Positions 1 to 6,907 of a stretch of 14,730 nt of DNA are shown here, in pieces. The stretch's first letter is position 1, and every line of letters begins with the position of its first letter. The translations under genes and the position numbers were made by a program. Source of the stretch: Thiotrichales bacterium (lineage in GTDB: Bacteria; Pseudomonadota; Gammaproteobacteria; Francisellales; CACEW01); contig CANJQG010000047.1 of NCBI GenBank assembly GCA_947476405.1, positions 1 through 14,730 of the forward strand. The letters are read 5' to 3'. Below the pieces are notes generated by a model. It had not been told where the DNA came from and did no database searches. It worked only from the letters and a program-made list of their open reading frames with translations.

Positions 1-123
1 AAATATTTACTAACTGAGATCAAGTTCGCCACGACAGATGCCGCTTTGCTTAAGCTTTTGCCGCATCATGCCAAGTTGGATCTCAGTCTGGATTCACATT
101 ATAAGGTCAAGCCCTCAGGCTGA
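1..123 (+). CDS. 3' end of an unrecognised gene (partial)
   Basis: Frame 1 is open from the first base to a TGA at 121-123, giving the last 40 residues of a protein that starts outside the window. The peptide is hydrophilic with a Leu/Lys-rich stretch and ends HYKVKPSG. No motif allows a family call. The frame ends 54 bp before the GTG of the metal transporter on the same strand. Its reality rests only on the open frame, its normal codon use and its position just upstream of a co-directional gene. Confidence 0.45.
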   Translation, partial: KYLLTEIKFATTDAALLKLLPHHAKLDLSLDSHYKVKPSG

Positions 124-177
124 GTAGATGCGGTTGTTTGAACGCATACGCATAAAACCAATAGAGGACTTCATTAA

Positions 178-924
178 GTGATTCATTTTAAACCGCTCGT
201 ATCAATACTGATTCTGATCATCACCCTTTTTGCAGGAATGGTGCCTTTTAAAAAAAAGATGACCACAAAAATATTTGATTTTCCAATTGGAGAAGCGATT
301 GCTTGTGGGGTTTTTCTGGGTGCAGGATTAATTCACATGCTGGGAGATTCAGCCAGTGAGTTTATTGCTGCGGGCTACCAGTATCCCTTTGCTTTTTTAA
401 TTGCAGGGAGCAGTTTTTTATTGCTGCTTGTCCTAGAGCATGTTGCAAGAGAGCTCTATGACCACAAACATAGCACGGCGCAAATTGCTATTCTGGCTAC
501 CGTTATGCTATCCATTCATTCATTTTTAGAAGGCGCGGCATTGGGGATAAGCGCCAATTTGGCTACGGCTATTATTTTGGCGATCGCCATTATTGCCCAT
601 AAGTGGGCGGCCAGCTTTTCATTATCTCTACAGATTAATAAAAGTGACCTGCCGTTCAAGCTTGTATTGATCTGCTTTAGTATTTTTGCAGTGATGACGC
701 CATTGGGTATTTTTTTAGGAGATTGGGTAAGTAGCACCACTACAGGTGACCATTTTTTGCTAACACCCATTTTCAGCGCCTTGGCGGCGGGAACTTTTTT
801 GTATATCGGAACACTTCACGGACTACAACGCGCAACGATGATAGAGCGCTGCTGTAATTTGAGGGAGTTCCTATTTATGCTCTTTGGATTTGCATTGATG
901 GCAGTCGTAGCGATTTGGACTTAA
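178..924 (+). CDS. ZIP-family divalent metal transporter
   Basis: This 248-residue polytopic inner-membrane protein probably imports Zn2+, Fe2+ or a similar metal into the cytoplasm. The ZIP signature is visible: transmembrane segment 4 carries H114-S-F-L-E118-G and segment 5 carries H141-K, the residues that line the binuclear metal site in this family. A short histidine-containing loop (YDHKHS, residues 94-99) precedes segment 4, as in the variable metal-binding loop of ZIPs. About seven to eight hydrophobic segments can be seen (residues 6-22, 40-55, 70-88, 101-117, 126-150, 161-181, 195-213, 230-247). The start is GTG at 178, chosen because AGAGGA lies 9 bases upstream. The gene is followed after 27 bp by a small gene on the same strand. 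Family assignment is firm; the metal cannot be told from sequence. Confidence 0.88.
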   Translation: MIHFKPLVSILILIITLFAGMVPFKKKMTTKIFDFPIGEAIACGVFLGAGLIHMLGDSASEFIAAGYQYPFAFLIAGSSFLLLLVLEHVARELYDHKHSTAQIAILATVMLSIHSFLEGAALGISANLATAIILAIAIIAHKWAASFSLSLQINKSDLPFKLVLICFSIFAVMTPLGIFLGDWVSSTTTGDHFLLTPIFSALAAGTFLYIGTLHGLQRATMIERCCNLREFLFMLFGFALMAVVAIWT

Positions 925-951
925 CTCATTAATTAAACATGGAGGTATAAA

Positions 952-1353
952 ATGCTAAATTTTTCAGAAAAAAAAAGGGATGAAGTTTTCTATCACGAAC
1001 AGATTAAAACAGCAGCAACTTTTTTGTTGATTGGGCGCTATCGAGATAAAAAGTTTGCAACTAAAGAGTTGAGTAAAGAATCAATTCGTGATTATCAAGC
1101 GGAAATCGATTTTTTTCTGCAACACTGGTACTATCATGAAACAGATCTTAATGCGCCATGCCGGCGCGCCTACCGTAGCTCATGGTTATTTTGGCAAGTT
1201 GAAAAATATAGTATGCGTGATTTTGCGAATGATTTATTAACTGAACTACAGTCAAGGGGAGATGTGTCTGGAGGTGCGCGTGGCAGAGCAATCCAGGCCT
1301 TAGGCAACTATCTGGCAGTAAAAAATACATACGGTACTCAGCTAGGCTCTTGA
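952..1353 (+). CDS. Hypothetical small soluble protein
   Basis: This gene encodes 133 residues with no signal peptide or membrane segment, so it is probably cytoplasmic. A strong ribosome binding site (GGAGG, 941-945) sits 6 bases before the ATG. The protein is rich in aromatic and charged residues, with a helix-rich look (residues 8-60), a WYYHETD segment, and an R-R-A-Y-R-S-S-W-L-F-W stretch in the middle. The tail has a Gly/Arg-rich turn (SGGARGRA). I do not recognise the family. It follows the ZIP transporter by 27 bp on the same strand, so the two are likely co-transcribed, but that does not establish a role in metal handling. Confidence 0.7.
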   Translation: MLNFSEKKRDEVFYHEQIKTAATFLLIGRYRDKKFATKELSKESIRDYQAEIDFFLQHWYYHETDLNAPCRRAYRSSWLFWQVEKYSMRDFANDLLTELQSRGDVSGGARGRAIQALGNYLAVKNTYGTQLGS

Positions 1354-1368
1354 CAGATAGGCAGAGGC

Positions 1369-1393
1369 TATGGGTGAATTCAGCCCTATTTTT
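1369..1393 (+). terminator. Possible weak intrinsic terminator
   Basis: GGGTG at 1372-1376 can pair with CAGCCC at 1381-1386 (one bulged base, AATT loop) and is followed by TATTTTT. It lies 18 bp after the stop of the small + strand gene. The stem is short, so this is tentative. The rest of the 1354-1513 spacer, between converging genes, shows nothing else. Confidence 0.3.
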
Positions 1394-1513
1394 AGAACTT
1401 GGGGCGTCAATCCGTTCAGCTGGCACTGTTTATTTGACCGTGTTCGAAAATAATATTGCAAGAGGCTCATCAATTACAGCAAAATTTATATGGCTCCGTG
1501 ATAAAAGAGTGCA

Positions 1514-3022
1514 TTAATTAATAAAATTCCCCCATGTATGGCTATACATTGAAGTGTCACCACTGGCAGGATTGACTGTCGTCACACTGCTTGGTGAGTT
1601 GGGGTTAAACAGCGCGGTCAGATTGCCGCTCGCGCCATAATTCAAGATGCAGACTACTGAACCATCAGGCGAATAAGAAAGGTAATTGTAATTGCCGACA
1701 CCGAATATAGAGTGATAGGGGTAGACTGTTGAAATAAAAGACATATTTGTGGTGTTGATAGAATATAGGAGGAAGCTGCTGTCAGGATTTCCAATACTAT
1801 AGATATTAGTGCCGTTGGGTGACAGAGCAGCAATGCTAATGATGCCATTAGTAGTAGGTGCAGGATTAAATGTATTGTTAAGCTCAAAATCATGCTGGAT
1901 ATCGAATTGCTCAATAGCCGCGGGAAGAAATTCGTCAGGAAGTTGGCCTGTTGCATATAAAAAACGTCCATCAGATGAAATAAGCAAGGCTGGAATCGTC
2001 GTAAGGTCTGTTTCTTTGGCAATGGTGCTGAGGCTTGTGGTTGTAGAAGAATTAGGGAAGCTAAAAATATAATTAAATTCGCGCGGTCCACTAGGATATG
2101 CATTGCTCACATAGACTGTTTTTCCATCGGGAGAAACAACCATAGCCTTGAGTACCCCTGCCAACCCGCCGGTACCATCGCTAATTCCACTTACAGCAGC
2201 ACTATAGTTTGGATTGCTCAGGTCTATTCTATAAATTGGATATTCTGGGTTCGGATCGCCTTGATTGGTGATGTATAATGTGTTTCCATCGGGTGTGATG
2301 ATCATTTGGCCTGGGTTAATCAAGGAGTTACCCTCGTAGGTTAAGCTGTATGATGCTCCGCTTTGCGTCAAACTATTTGCAGTCACGTTGAAGACGAGCA
2401 CACGGTAGGTGTCATCTTCACTTTTATAGCTCATGTACACTGTTTGACCGTTAGGTGAAATAGCTAGGGGGCCATTTGCTCCGCTTGGGTTTTGCAAGTC
2501 AGCCCGAATCACATCACTGGTATTGACCGTATTGATGCCGACCAATTCTTGACTGGTGTTGGCTAAGTTAGAAATAACTTCATACACTCGGAGTGGCAAT
2601 GGGTGTTGTATGACGTTCACAGAAGCAGTGCTGATTGCTTGTGAACACACTTGGCCATTAAAGCCACATACTTTGGGCTGAATCGTAAAGGTGCTGGGCT
2701 GATTTGCGCCAGAAATCACTACATCAAAGCTGCATGAATGAGCGGAGCCCGGAGCGAGTATTTGCCCGGAACAAGTGTCATTGCTTAATGATAAGCCTGT
2801 GCCTGCCGAATTCCAATTAGGCACAACACTGACATTCGGGATATTGACGGTGGCGTTATTGGTAACCGTGTACAGTACCGAAGTTTGCCCCACGGACTCA
2901 ACAGTAGTATTTGTGGAAAAGGGGACAATACTAAAAGCGGCCACACCCAAAGGTGCTGCAAAAACAGTCACAGAGAAGCTTGTTAAAGCCAGGGCTTGAA
3001 TTGATTTTTTGAAATTGAGCAT
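1514..3022 (-). CDS. Exported Ig-like/beta-propeller protein
   Basis: This 502-residue exported protein has a Sec signal peptide (KK n-region, hydrophobic core, likely cleavage after VFA at residue 22). Residues ~25-135 form an Ig-like module with two Cys pairs (NDTCSG...HSCSFD and KVCGFNGQVC) in the 'TC..G..LAPG..C.F' style common in Legionella secreted proteins. The rest is a beta-propeller: at least six blade motifs of the YVTN type recur, including ISPNGQTVYMSY, ITPDGNTLYITN, VSPDGKTVYVSN, ISSDGRFLYATG, LSPNGTNIYSIG and YSPDGSVVCILN. Such propellers usually act in protein binding, or as lactonase-like enzymes, outside the cytoplasm; no catalytic residues can be assigned here. The ATG at 3022 has an AAGGA site overlapping the stop of the preceding outer-membrane gene 11 bp away, so the two form an operon. 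Confidence 0.85.
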   Translation of the reverse strand: MLNFKKSIQALALTSFSVTVFAAPLGVAAFSIVPFSTNTTVESVGQTSVLYTVTNNATVNIPNVSVVPNWNSAGTGLSLSNDTCSGQILAPGSAHSCSFDVVISGANQPSTFTIQPKVCGFNGQVCSQAISTASVNVIQHPLPLRVYEVISNLANTSQELVGINTVNTSDVIRADLQNPSGANGPLAISPNGQTVYMSYKSEDDTYRVLVFNVTANSLTQSGASYSLTYEGNSLINPGQMIITPDGNTLYITNQGDPNPEYPIYRIDLSNPNYSAAVSGISDGTGGLAGVLKAMVVSPDGKTVYVSNAYPSGPREFNYIFSFPNSSTTTSLSTIAKETDLTTIPALLISSDGRFLYATGQLPDEFLPAAIEQFDIQHDFELNNTFNPAPTTNGIISIAALSPNGTNIYSIGNPDSSFLLYSINTTNMSFISTVYPYHSIFGVGNYNYLSYSPDGSVVCILNYGASGNLTALFNPNSPSSVTTVNPASGDTSMYSHTWGNFIN

Positions 3023-3033
3023 GGAGGGCGTCC

Positions 3034-3795
3034 TTATTGAAATTGATAGCTTAGGCCAAAATCAACGACATTGGTCGAGATATTGTTGCTAGTCAAGCGT
3101 TGGTTAGTGGTTTGACCTGAAGATCCACCTAATTCAGAACGGCCTAAATTTAAATAACGATATTCGAAACGGAGTATGAAGCCTGAGCTTTGATTTGCCA
3201 CAAGTGGATATTGAACGCCTGCCCCCACTTCATAGGCAAAGCTGCTTTCAGTATTATTGCCATAGGGGTTGGAAGCTGCGGCTCCTCCGCCTGGTGGAGT
3301 GGTTTCAGTAAAGTTGCTTAAGCTATTCCAAGCGCAACCAATGCCCCCCAAAATATAAGGCTGGAGGTGATAGGCTGTGTAGGTCAAGCGAGGCTCAAAC
3401 ATCAGGGCAACACTGCTTGCCTGCATACTGTAATCGAGTGTGTCAGTGAGACCTGGAGTGACCCAGGGGTTTTCAGTTCCCGAAATATTTCCCAAATCAA
3501 TATAATAGGCCGATACGCCGAGGCCCAAGGCAAAAGGCATGGACGTCAAATGATCCAACACATATTCCGCCCCAATCCCCACAAAAGGGCCTGATTGCGT
3601 GCCTTCATTCGCAGTATATGATTTTTCAAGACCCTCCGCGGTTGTGAGGCTAGTGCTGTTTGACAATTGTGAGAGGACTGCGCCAAAGTTGAGATTGAGG
3701 TTCACTGTATTGGCTATAGTCATGCTGGTCCAGCTTAGGCTGCCGATGAGGCTCAGTTTTACTAAGCTTTTAAAGTGTATTTGTCTTTTTCTCAC
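3034..3795 (-). CDS. Outer-membrane beta-barrel protein (opacity/OmpW-like)
   Basis: The gene encodes 253 residues with an N-terminal signal peptide (basic MRKRQIHFK, hydrophobic core, cleavage near TIA/N at residues 28-30). The mature part alternates polar and hydrophobic residues, typical of an eight-stranded barrel. Visible strands include GPFVGIGAEYVL, FALGLGVSAYYI, VALMFEPRLTYTA, LQPYILGGIGCAW, AYEVGAGVQYPL, GFILRFEYRYLNLG and the final VVDFGLSYQFQ, which has a near-terminal Phe as in barrel-assembly signals. Two long loops (Gly/Ala/Pro-rich TTPPGGGAAASNP, and the Ser/Thr/Gln-rich loop before the last strand) would face outside. Translation starts at GTG (3793-3795). It is the first gene of an operon with the propeller protein. 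A porin, adhesin or structural role is possible. Confidence 0.8.
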   Translation of the reverse strand: MRKRQIHFKSLVKLSLIGSLSWTSMTIANTVNLNLNFGAVLSQLSNSTSLTTAEGLEKSYTANEGTQSGPFVGIGAEYVLDHLTSMPFALGLGVSAYYIDLGNISGTENPWVTPGLTDTLDYSMQASSVALMFEPRLTYTAYHLQPYILGGIGCAWNSLSNFTETTPPGGGAAASNPYGNNTESSFAYEVGAGVQYPLVANQSSGFILRFEYRYLNLGRSELGGSSGQTTNQRLTSNNISTNVVDFGLSYQFQ

Positions 3796-3823
3796 GTTTC
3801 TCTAGACTTAATTTATAAATTTG

Positions 3824-3852
3824 AGCATACTTAGATTTGGAGCAATATGCAA
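3824..3852 (-). promoter_or_regulatory. Sigma70-type promoter for the barrel-propeller operon
   Basis: On the minus strand TTGCAT (3852-3847) and TATGCT (3829-3824) are separated by exactly 17 bp, placing transcription start about 20 bp before the GTG of the outer-membrane barrel gene. Confidence 0.55.
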
Positions 3853-3975
3853 CTATAATGCCAATCAAAAAACGATGGGGGATCTTCTTTCTAGGGCATT
3901 TTTTTAATTGTGCTAAGCAAATTAAGTTGATATCCTGACAGCACCTTTAGTATTTTCACTTTGTGAAGGACCGTC

Positions 3976-4509
3976 ATGAATCCCGTATTAATTATTTTTG
4001 CCCATCCCGCCCTTCAAAAATCGCGCGTTAACCGTGTATTATTGAATGCAGCACAATCGGTTCCCGGAGTTGGGATCCATGATCTTTACGAACGCTATCC
4101 TGACTTTCAGATTGATGTGGCGCATGAACAACAGGCGATGCGTGAGGCACAGACGATTATTCTGCAACATCCGTTTCATTGGTATAGCTGCCCCTCGTTA
4201 CTGAAAGAATGGCTCGATGTCGTATTAACCCACGGTTGGGCTTATGGATCTCACGGCGATGCATTAAAAGGCAAGCGCTTGATGAGCGTCATCAGCACTG
4301 GAGGTCCAAAAGATTCTTATCAAAAAGGCGGCGCTAATCATTACCCGATTTCAGAATTACTCGTTCCCTTTGATCAAACCGCGCGCTTATGTGGGATGGA
4401 GTATCAAGCCCCTTTACTGTTTCACGGTGCTTTGCATGCAGAGGCAGATGTAATTGCCACACATGCGGCGCACTACCAAAAACTTTTAACCACACTTACC
4501 ACTTCATGA
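3976..4509 (+). CDS. KefF/KefG-type NAD(P)H-quinone reductase-like ancillary protein
   Basis: This 177-residue flavodoxin-fold protein belongs to the NQO1/KefF/KefG group, peripheral subunits that bind the cytoplasmic side of glutathione-gated K+/H+ antiporters. Family features seen: the N-terminal LIIFAHP nucleotide-binding strand and turn, DLYERYPDFQID, the QHPFHWYSCPSLLKEWLD segment (residues ~64-81), HGWAYG, and the STGG loop near residue 111. From memory of the E. coli proteins, it mixes KefF traits (HGWAYG) and KefG traits (SCP-LLKEWLD, YP-S-L-PF), so I do not assign a symbol. Its stop overlaps the ATG of the antiporter gene (ATGA at 4506-4509), the usual coupled arrangement. AAGGACC at ~3966-3972 is the ribosome site. 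With the antiporter interrupted, this protein has probably lost its partner. Confidence 0.85.
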   Translation: MNPVLIIFAHPALQKSRVNRVLLNAAQSVPGVGIHDLYERYPDFQIDVAHEQQAMREAQTIILQHPFHWYSCPSLLKEWLDVVLTHGWAYGSHGDALKGKRLMSVISTGGPKDSYQKGGANHYPISELLVPFDQTARLCGMEYQAPLLFHGALHAEADVIATHAAHYQKLLTTLTTS

Positions 4510-4670
4510 ACAATAATCCTTTATTTGCTGTCTTTATCTTTCTATTGGCCGCATGCATTGTTGTACCCTTGGCCAGCCGGTTTCGCTTAGGCTCGGTCTT
4601 GGGTTATTTGGTTGCTGGCGTACTGATTGGCCCCTTTGGCATTGGCCTGATTCATAATGGGGTTCTTTGA
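4506..4670 (+). pseudogene. kefB: KefB-type K+/H+ antiporter, truncated by transposon
   Basis: Only the first ~51 codons survive. They encode the first transmembrane helix and the diagnostic segment VPLASRFRLGSVLGYLVAG followed by IGPFGIGLIHN, matching the start of KefB/KefC glutathione-regulated K+ efflux antiporters (CPA2 family; normally ~600 residues). The terminal repeat of the transposon begins at 4659 and the frame stops at TGA 4668-4670 inside it, yielding a 54-residue peptide at most. Nothing to the right of the transposon continues the gene: the frame there meets a stop at once and the next gene is unrelated. Loss of the antiporter is therefore very likely, at least at this locus. 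KefC is an alternative assignment. Confidence 0.85.
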
Positions 4671-4701
4671 GCAGCGCCCCGAAAGTGCTCGATCGGAAAA
4701 T
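4657..4701 (+). repeat. Left terminal inverted repeat of the Tn3-family element
   Basis: The 45 bases are the exact reverse complement of 9976-10020. The outer two bases (AT) probably belong to the flank or are chance, since Tn3-family repeats start with GGGG (4659). Identity stops abruptly at 4701/9976; the next 70 bp match at only 74%. Confidence 0.95.
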
Positions 4702-4771
4702 AATCAAAATATAGCTGGCTGATTTTCCTGTAAATTAAACTTCTCAAAATGCAGCGCCATTGCATCAAGAT
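4702..4771 (-). pseudogene. Relic of a tnpA 3' end in the left arm
   Basis: Read on the minus strand, this segment encodes LDAMALHFEKFNLQENQPAIF and a TGA stop, aligning without gaps to the C-terminus of the transposon's own TnpA (LDAMILHFENFKFQGNKLIIL), 12 of 21 residues identical. At DNA level 52 of 70 bases match the reverse complement of 9906-9975, with the stop codons in register. The similarity ends sharply beyond the Asp-Leu codon. It therefore looks like the tail of a second, related tnpA that pointed outward to the left and was lost except for its end. Confidence 0.8.
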
Positions 4772-4835
4772 GGGGTGTGACGCTCATTGGAGCGAAAGGA
4801 TTCAAAAATCCATCACTAACAACAGCATAAATTTG

Positions 4836-4978
4836 ATTGCATAATTTTATGCAATATAAAAGAAGATAACGTAAATCAATCATGAAGGCCTTCAAGGCAA
4901 CTAAAGCACTCGAACCGCACAACTTTATACCGTATAACATTATACGGTATGTTGATGTACGGTTAGAATATACATCAA
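4836..4978. repeat. Cluster of three palindromes in the transposon left arm
   Basis: Three dyads lie in otherwise gene-free 4772-5039. Palindrome 1: ATTGCATAA (4836-4844), TT, TTATGCAAT (4847-4855). Palindrome 2: ATACCGTATAA (4927-4937), CA, TTATACGGTAT (4940-4950). Palindrome 3: TTGATGTA (4952-4959), 11 bp, TACATCAA (4971-4978). The first two have perfect arms around a 2-bp centre and share ATAA-NN-TTAT. TACGGT also recurs directly at 4943 and 4958. Such dyads suit recombinase or repressor binding; they lie downstream of the passenger genes, so they are not their promoter operators. Confidence 0.7.
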
Positions 4979-5039
4979 TCCAATCCGCGTTAATTCTGCT
5001 CACACTTTATTATAACAAGCAGAAGCTGGACAGTAGAGG

Positions 5040-5528
5040 CTAATTAACAACCTTGCAATCAATCCAATAGCCTGGCAAATACAGAGATTTTCCTGGCAAG
5101 GGCTGCATAGGCTCAGCTGAAAAAGCCAGAGTGGATACTCCTGGGCTGAAGGGATGGCCATACAATGTCTGTGGACAAGTTGGATTTTGTGGCTGTGCAG
5201 CATTGTACATATAAGCTGACGAAGGAGTATCCAATACAATAAAATCAAGCCCTGGACGCAGAGAAAACTCAATTTGATCCGTGGAGACAGGTGCATTTAC
5301 GGTATTTAATTGAACTACTTCAGAATTTATCAACAGCCAATTAAAGTTGGCATATAACGTTGCATTTCCTACAGTATATTGCCCGCCATATTGTATTGAC
5401 GTATTCCCCACTAGCTCTGCAGGTAATTGTGACGTATCGAATTGAAGGGAAACTCCATCTGCAAAGGCCGTAGATGCGACACCGATACAGCCAGCTAAGA
5501 TAACACTGCTAATCATTAATTTTTTCAT
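5040..5528 (-). CDS. Passenger gene: small exported protein of unknown function
   Basis: The gene encodes 162 residues. The N-terminus (MKK, hydrophobic 4-22) is an export signal; cleavage may be by signal peptidase I after AFA (residue 23), though LAGC at 11-14 also resembles a lipobox, so a lipoprotein is possible. The mature part is rich in beta-prone, polar segments (VSLQFDTS, SIQYGGQYTVGNATLYANFNW, IEFSLRPGLDFIVLD), followed by a Pro-rich region with two Cys (C118, C158) that could pair in the periplasm. I do not recognise the family. GGAGA lies 7 bases before the ATG, and a near-consensus promoter sits just upstream. It is cargo of the Tn3-family element, transcribed toward the left end. 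Confidence 0.75.
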   Translation of the reverse strand: MKKLMISSVILAGCIGVASTAFADGVSLQFDTSQLPAELVGNTSIQYGGQYTVGNATLYANFNWLLINSEVVQLNTVNAPVSTDQIEFSLRPGLDFIVLDTPSSAYMYNAAQPQNPTCPQTLYGHPFSPGVSTLAFSAEPMQPLPGKSLYLPGYWIDCKVVN

Positions 5529-5557
5529 CTTATTCTCCGTTATTTTTACTTATGTTA

Positions 5558-5586
5558 ATTGTACACTTTTTCTTGCAGAATGTCAA
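5558..5586 (-). promoter_or_regulatory. Near-consensus sigma70 promoter of the passenger exported protein
   Basis: On the minus strand TTGACA (5586-5581) and TACAAT (5563-5558) are spaced 17 bp apart, with a short leader carrying GGAGA before the ATG at 5528. This gene thus has its own strong promoter, separate from the lipoprotein gene upstream. Confidence 0.75.
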
Positions 5587-5620
5587 TTTGGCTTTCAAGC
5601 TTTGCCTTAAGATCTAAGGT

Positions 5621-5977
5621 TTACTGACACTGAACCATTACAGTTGCCTCATAATCTTTGGAGGTATCTGGGCCTGATACGAAATTATTTGAATTCATAT
5701 CAATTGCTGTAGCAGCCATCTCAGCCAATTGTTCTGCATTTTGATTCATACCTTGGTATTTAACGTTGGAGCTCACTACTATGGCTTTTTGATTGTTTTT
5801 TTTGCAAATTGCATTGGCTTTATCCATTGCGCCATTCAACGCATCAGTAGACGAAGATGCCGTTGCGATGAGTTGGTACTGATTATTGGCTTGGGGCAAT
5901 ACTGAAACTTGAGTTGTACTGCATCCTGTTAAAGTTAAAGCGACTGCTGCACTGCAAATGAGTAATACTGTTTTCAT
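5621..5977 (-). CDS. Passenger gene: small lipoprotein
   Basis: This 118-residue protein has a lipoprotein signal: hydrophobic residues 3-15 and a lipobox LTGC with the acylated Cys at 19. Ser-Thr-Thr follows the Cys, with no Asp at +2, so outer-membrane sorting is expected by the usual rule. The mature domain is about 100 residues with a helix around ALNGAMDKANAICKK, then a strand (AIVVSS), and two further Cys (C58 and C117, the penultimate residue) that could form a disulfide. AGGAGA precedes the ATG. Small lipoproteins of this look are frequent in Legionella and Coxiella, but I cannot name a function. It is the upstream one of two divergently unrelated exported passengers in the transposon, 92 bp from the next gene on the same strand. 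Confidence 0.78.
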   Translation of the reverse strand: MKTVLLICSAAVALTLTGCSTTQVSVLPQANNQYQLIATASSSTDALNGAMDKANAICKKNNQKAIVVSSNVKYQGMNQNAEQLAEMAATAIDMNSNNFVSGPDTSKDYEATVMVQCQ

Positions 5978-6084
5978 GAGTTTCTCCTGTTAAATTGGCA
6001 ACGTTTGAATAAATTTACCCTTTTATATTAAACCATTCTTCAAGCAAAGTTGAATCATTGTATTATATTTTCAGGATAAAGCGT

Positions 6085-6102
6085 TAGAGTATTTTTACTC
6101 TA
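6085..6102. repeat. Small perfect hairpin between passenger and resolvase genes
   Basis: TAGAGTA (6085-6091), TTTT, TACTCTA (6096-6102). It lies 64 bp beyond the resolvase stop. There is no T tract following the stem on the minus strand, so it is at best a weak or factor-dependent terminator. The remainder of 5978-6165 is AT-rich and shows no gene. Confidence 0.35.
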
Positions 6103-6165
6103 GTCAAGCCAATAGGTGCGAGTCAAGATATAAAGCTCTTAACTCCAACTGTTAGTCAATACAGA

Positions 6166-6732
6166 TTACATGGCAATGTATCGATAGAAACTAGCTCTTG
6201 AAATTTTGAGTGTTTTGCAAATATTGTCGATACTCATGCCGTGATCTTTGTGCATTCTTTTGGCCGTGAGAACTCGTGGATCATCTTGCGCAATTTTTTT
6301 TCTCCCACCTTTTCGTCCTCTTGCCCTTGCAGCTTCAAGGCCCGCGCGAGTTCTTTCCTGAATTAATCGCCGTTCAAATTGGGAGAGGGACGAAAATATG
6401 TTGAAAATCAACTCACCTGAAGCCGTAGTGGTATCAATTGCACCATCACACAGAGAACGAAAAGCAACGTTGCGCTCTTTCAATTCTTCTATCAATGCAA
6501 CCAGGTGCGGCATGGATCGACCCAAACGATCAAGACGCCAAACAATCAGAGTATCGCCTGTTTGTAATGCAGCAAGACATTTTTGAAGACCTGGCCGCTC
6601 AGCTTTGGCTCCAGAAATATGATCCACAAAAATTTGACTCTTTAGGCATCCTGCTTTTTCCAGCGCGTCTAATTGCAGTTGCACATCCTGATCAGATGTA
6701 CTGACTCGTGCATATCCAATTAATTTTCCCAT
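6166..6732 (-). CDS. tnpR: Tn3-type serine resolvase (TnpR)
   Basis: This 188-residue serine recombinase would resolve the cointegrates made by TnpA, by strand exchange at res. The catalytic domain opens with IGYARVSTSDQ (nucleophile Ser11, with Arg9), followed by the WRLDRLGRS motif, the ASGELIFNIFSSLSQFERRLIQERT segment leading into the long E helix, and GRKGGRKK before a C-terminal helix-turn-helix (MSIDNICKTLKISRASFYRYI). The frame stays open upstream to 6807, but the ATG at 6732 is preferred because the protein then begins MGKLIGYARVS like other resolvases and AGAGAA lies ~6 bases upstream. It is divergent from tnpA, with the spacer holding a likely res site. All expected active-site residues are present, so it should be functional. 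Confidence 0.92.
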   Translation of the reverse strand: MGKLIGYARVSTSDQDVQLQLDALEKAGCLKSQIFVDHISGAKAERPGLQKCLAALQTGDTLIVWRLDRLGRSMPHLVALIEELKERNVAFRSLCDGAIDTTTASGELIFNIFSSLSQFERRLIQERTRAGLEAARARGRKGGRKKIAQDDPRVLTAKRMHKDHGMSIDNICKTLKISRASFYRYIAM

Positions 6733-6907
6733 AAGCGTTCTCTGTCCCAAAATTCTCACTGAATACACAATGAATGAGAATACGATACTTTGTTTTTTAA
6801 GATACAAAAATGATACACTATTTCGATTGATTTTAACAGCAACGGATTCCTCTTAACAAAGGAACGTTTTATGAGACAATGATCTGGCTGTTTTTTAACG
6901 AGAAGGT
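6733..6907. promoter_or_regulatory. Candidate res site and divergent tnpR/tnpA promoter region
   Basis: The spacer between divergent tnpR and tnpA is where Tn3-type res sites lie. Visible structure: a 30-bp dyad with arms ATTCTCA (6752-6758) and TGAGAAT (6775-6781), the right size for resolvase subsite I; then three GATAC repeats at 6784, 6801 and 6812 in an A/T-rich stretch. TTGTTT and TACACT spaced by 18 bp (about 6791-6820, + strand) could be a tnpA promoter overlapping these repeats, which would let TnpR repress both genes. Subsite boundaries are inferred. Confidence 0.55.

Noticed and set aside
4704..5003. 99-codon minus-strand open frame in the transposon left arm
   Set aside because: Only its last 22 codons resemble a tnpA tail; the rest runs through the palindromes and has no family resemblance, so it is a relic joined to non-coding DNA and not a gene.
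6733..6807. 25-residue N-terminal extension of the resolvase
   Set aside because: The residues before MGKLIGYARVS come from the res/promoter spacer and the internal ATG has the proper ribosome site and family start.
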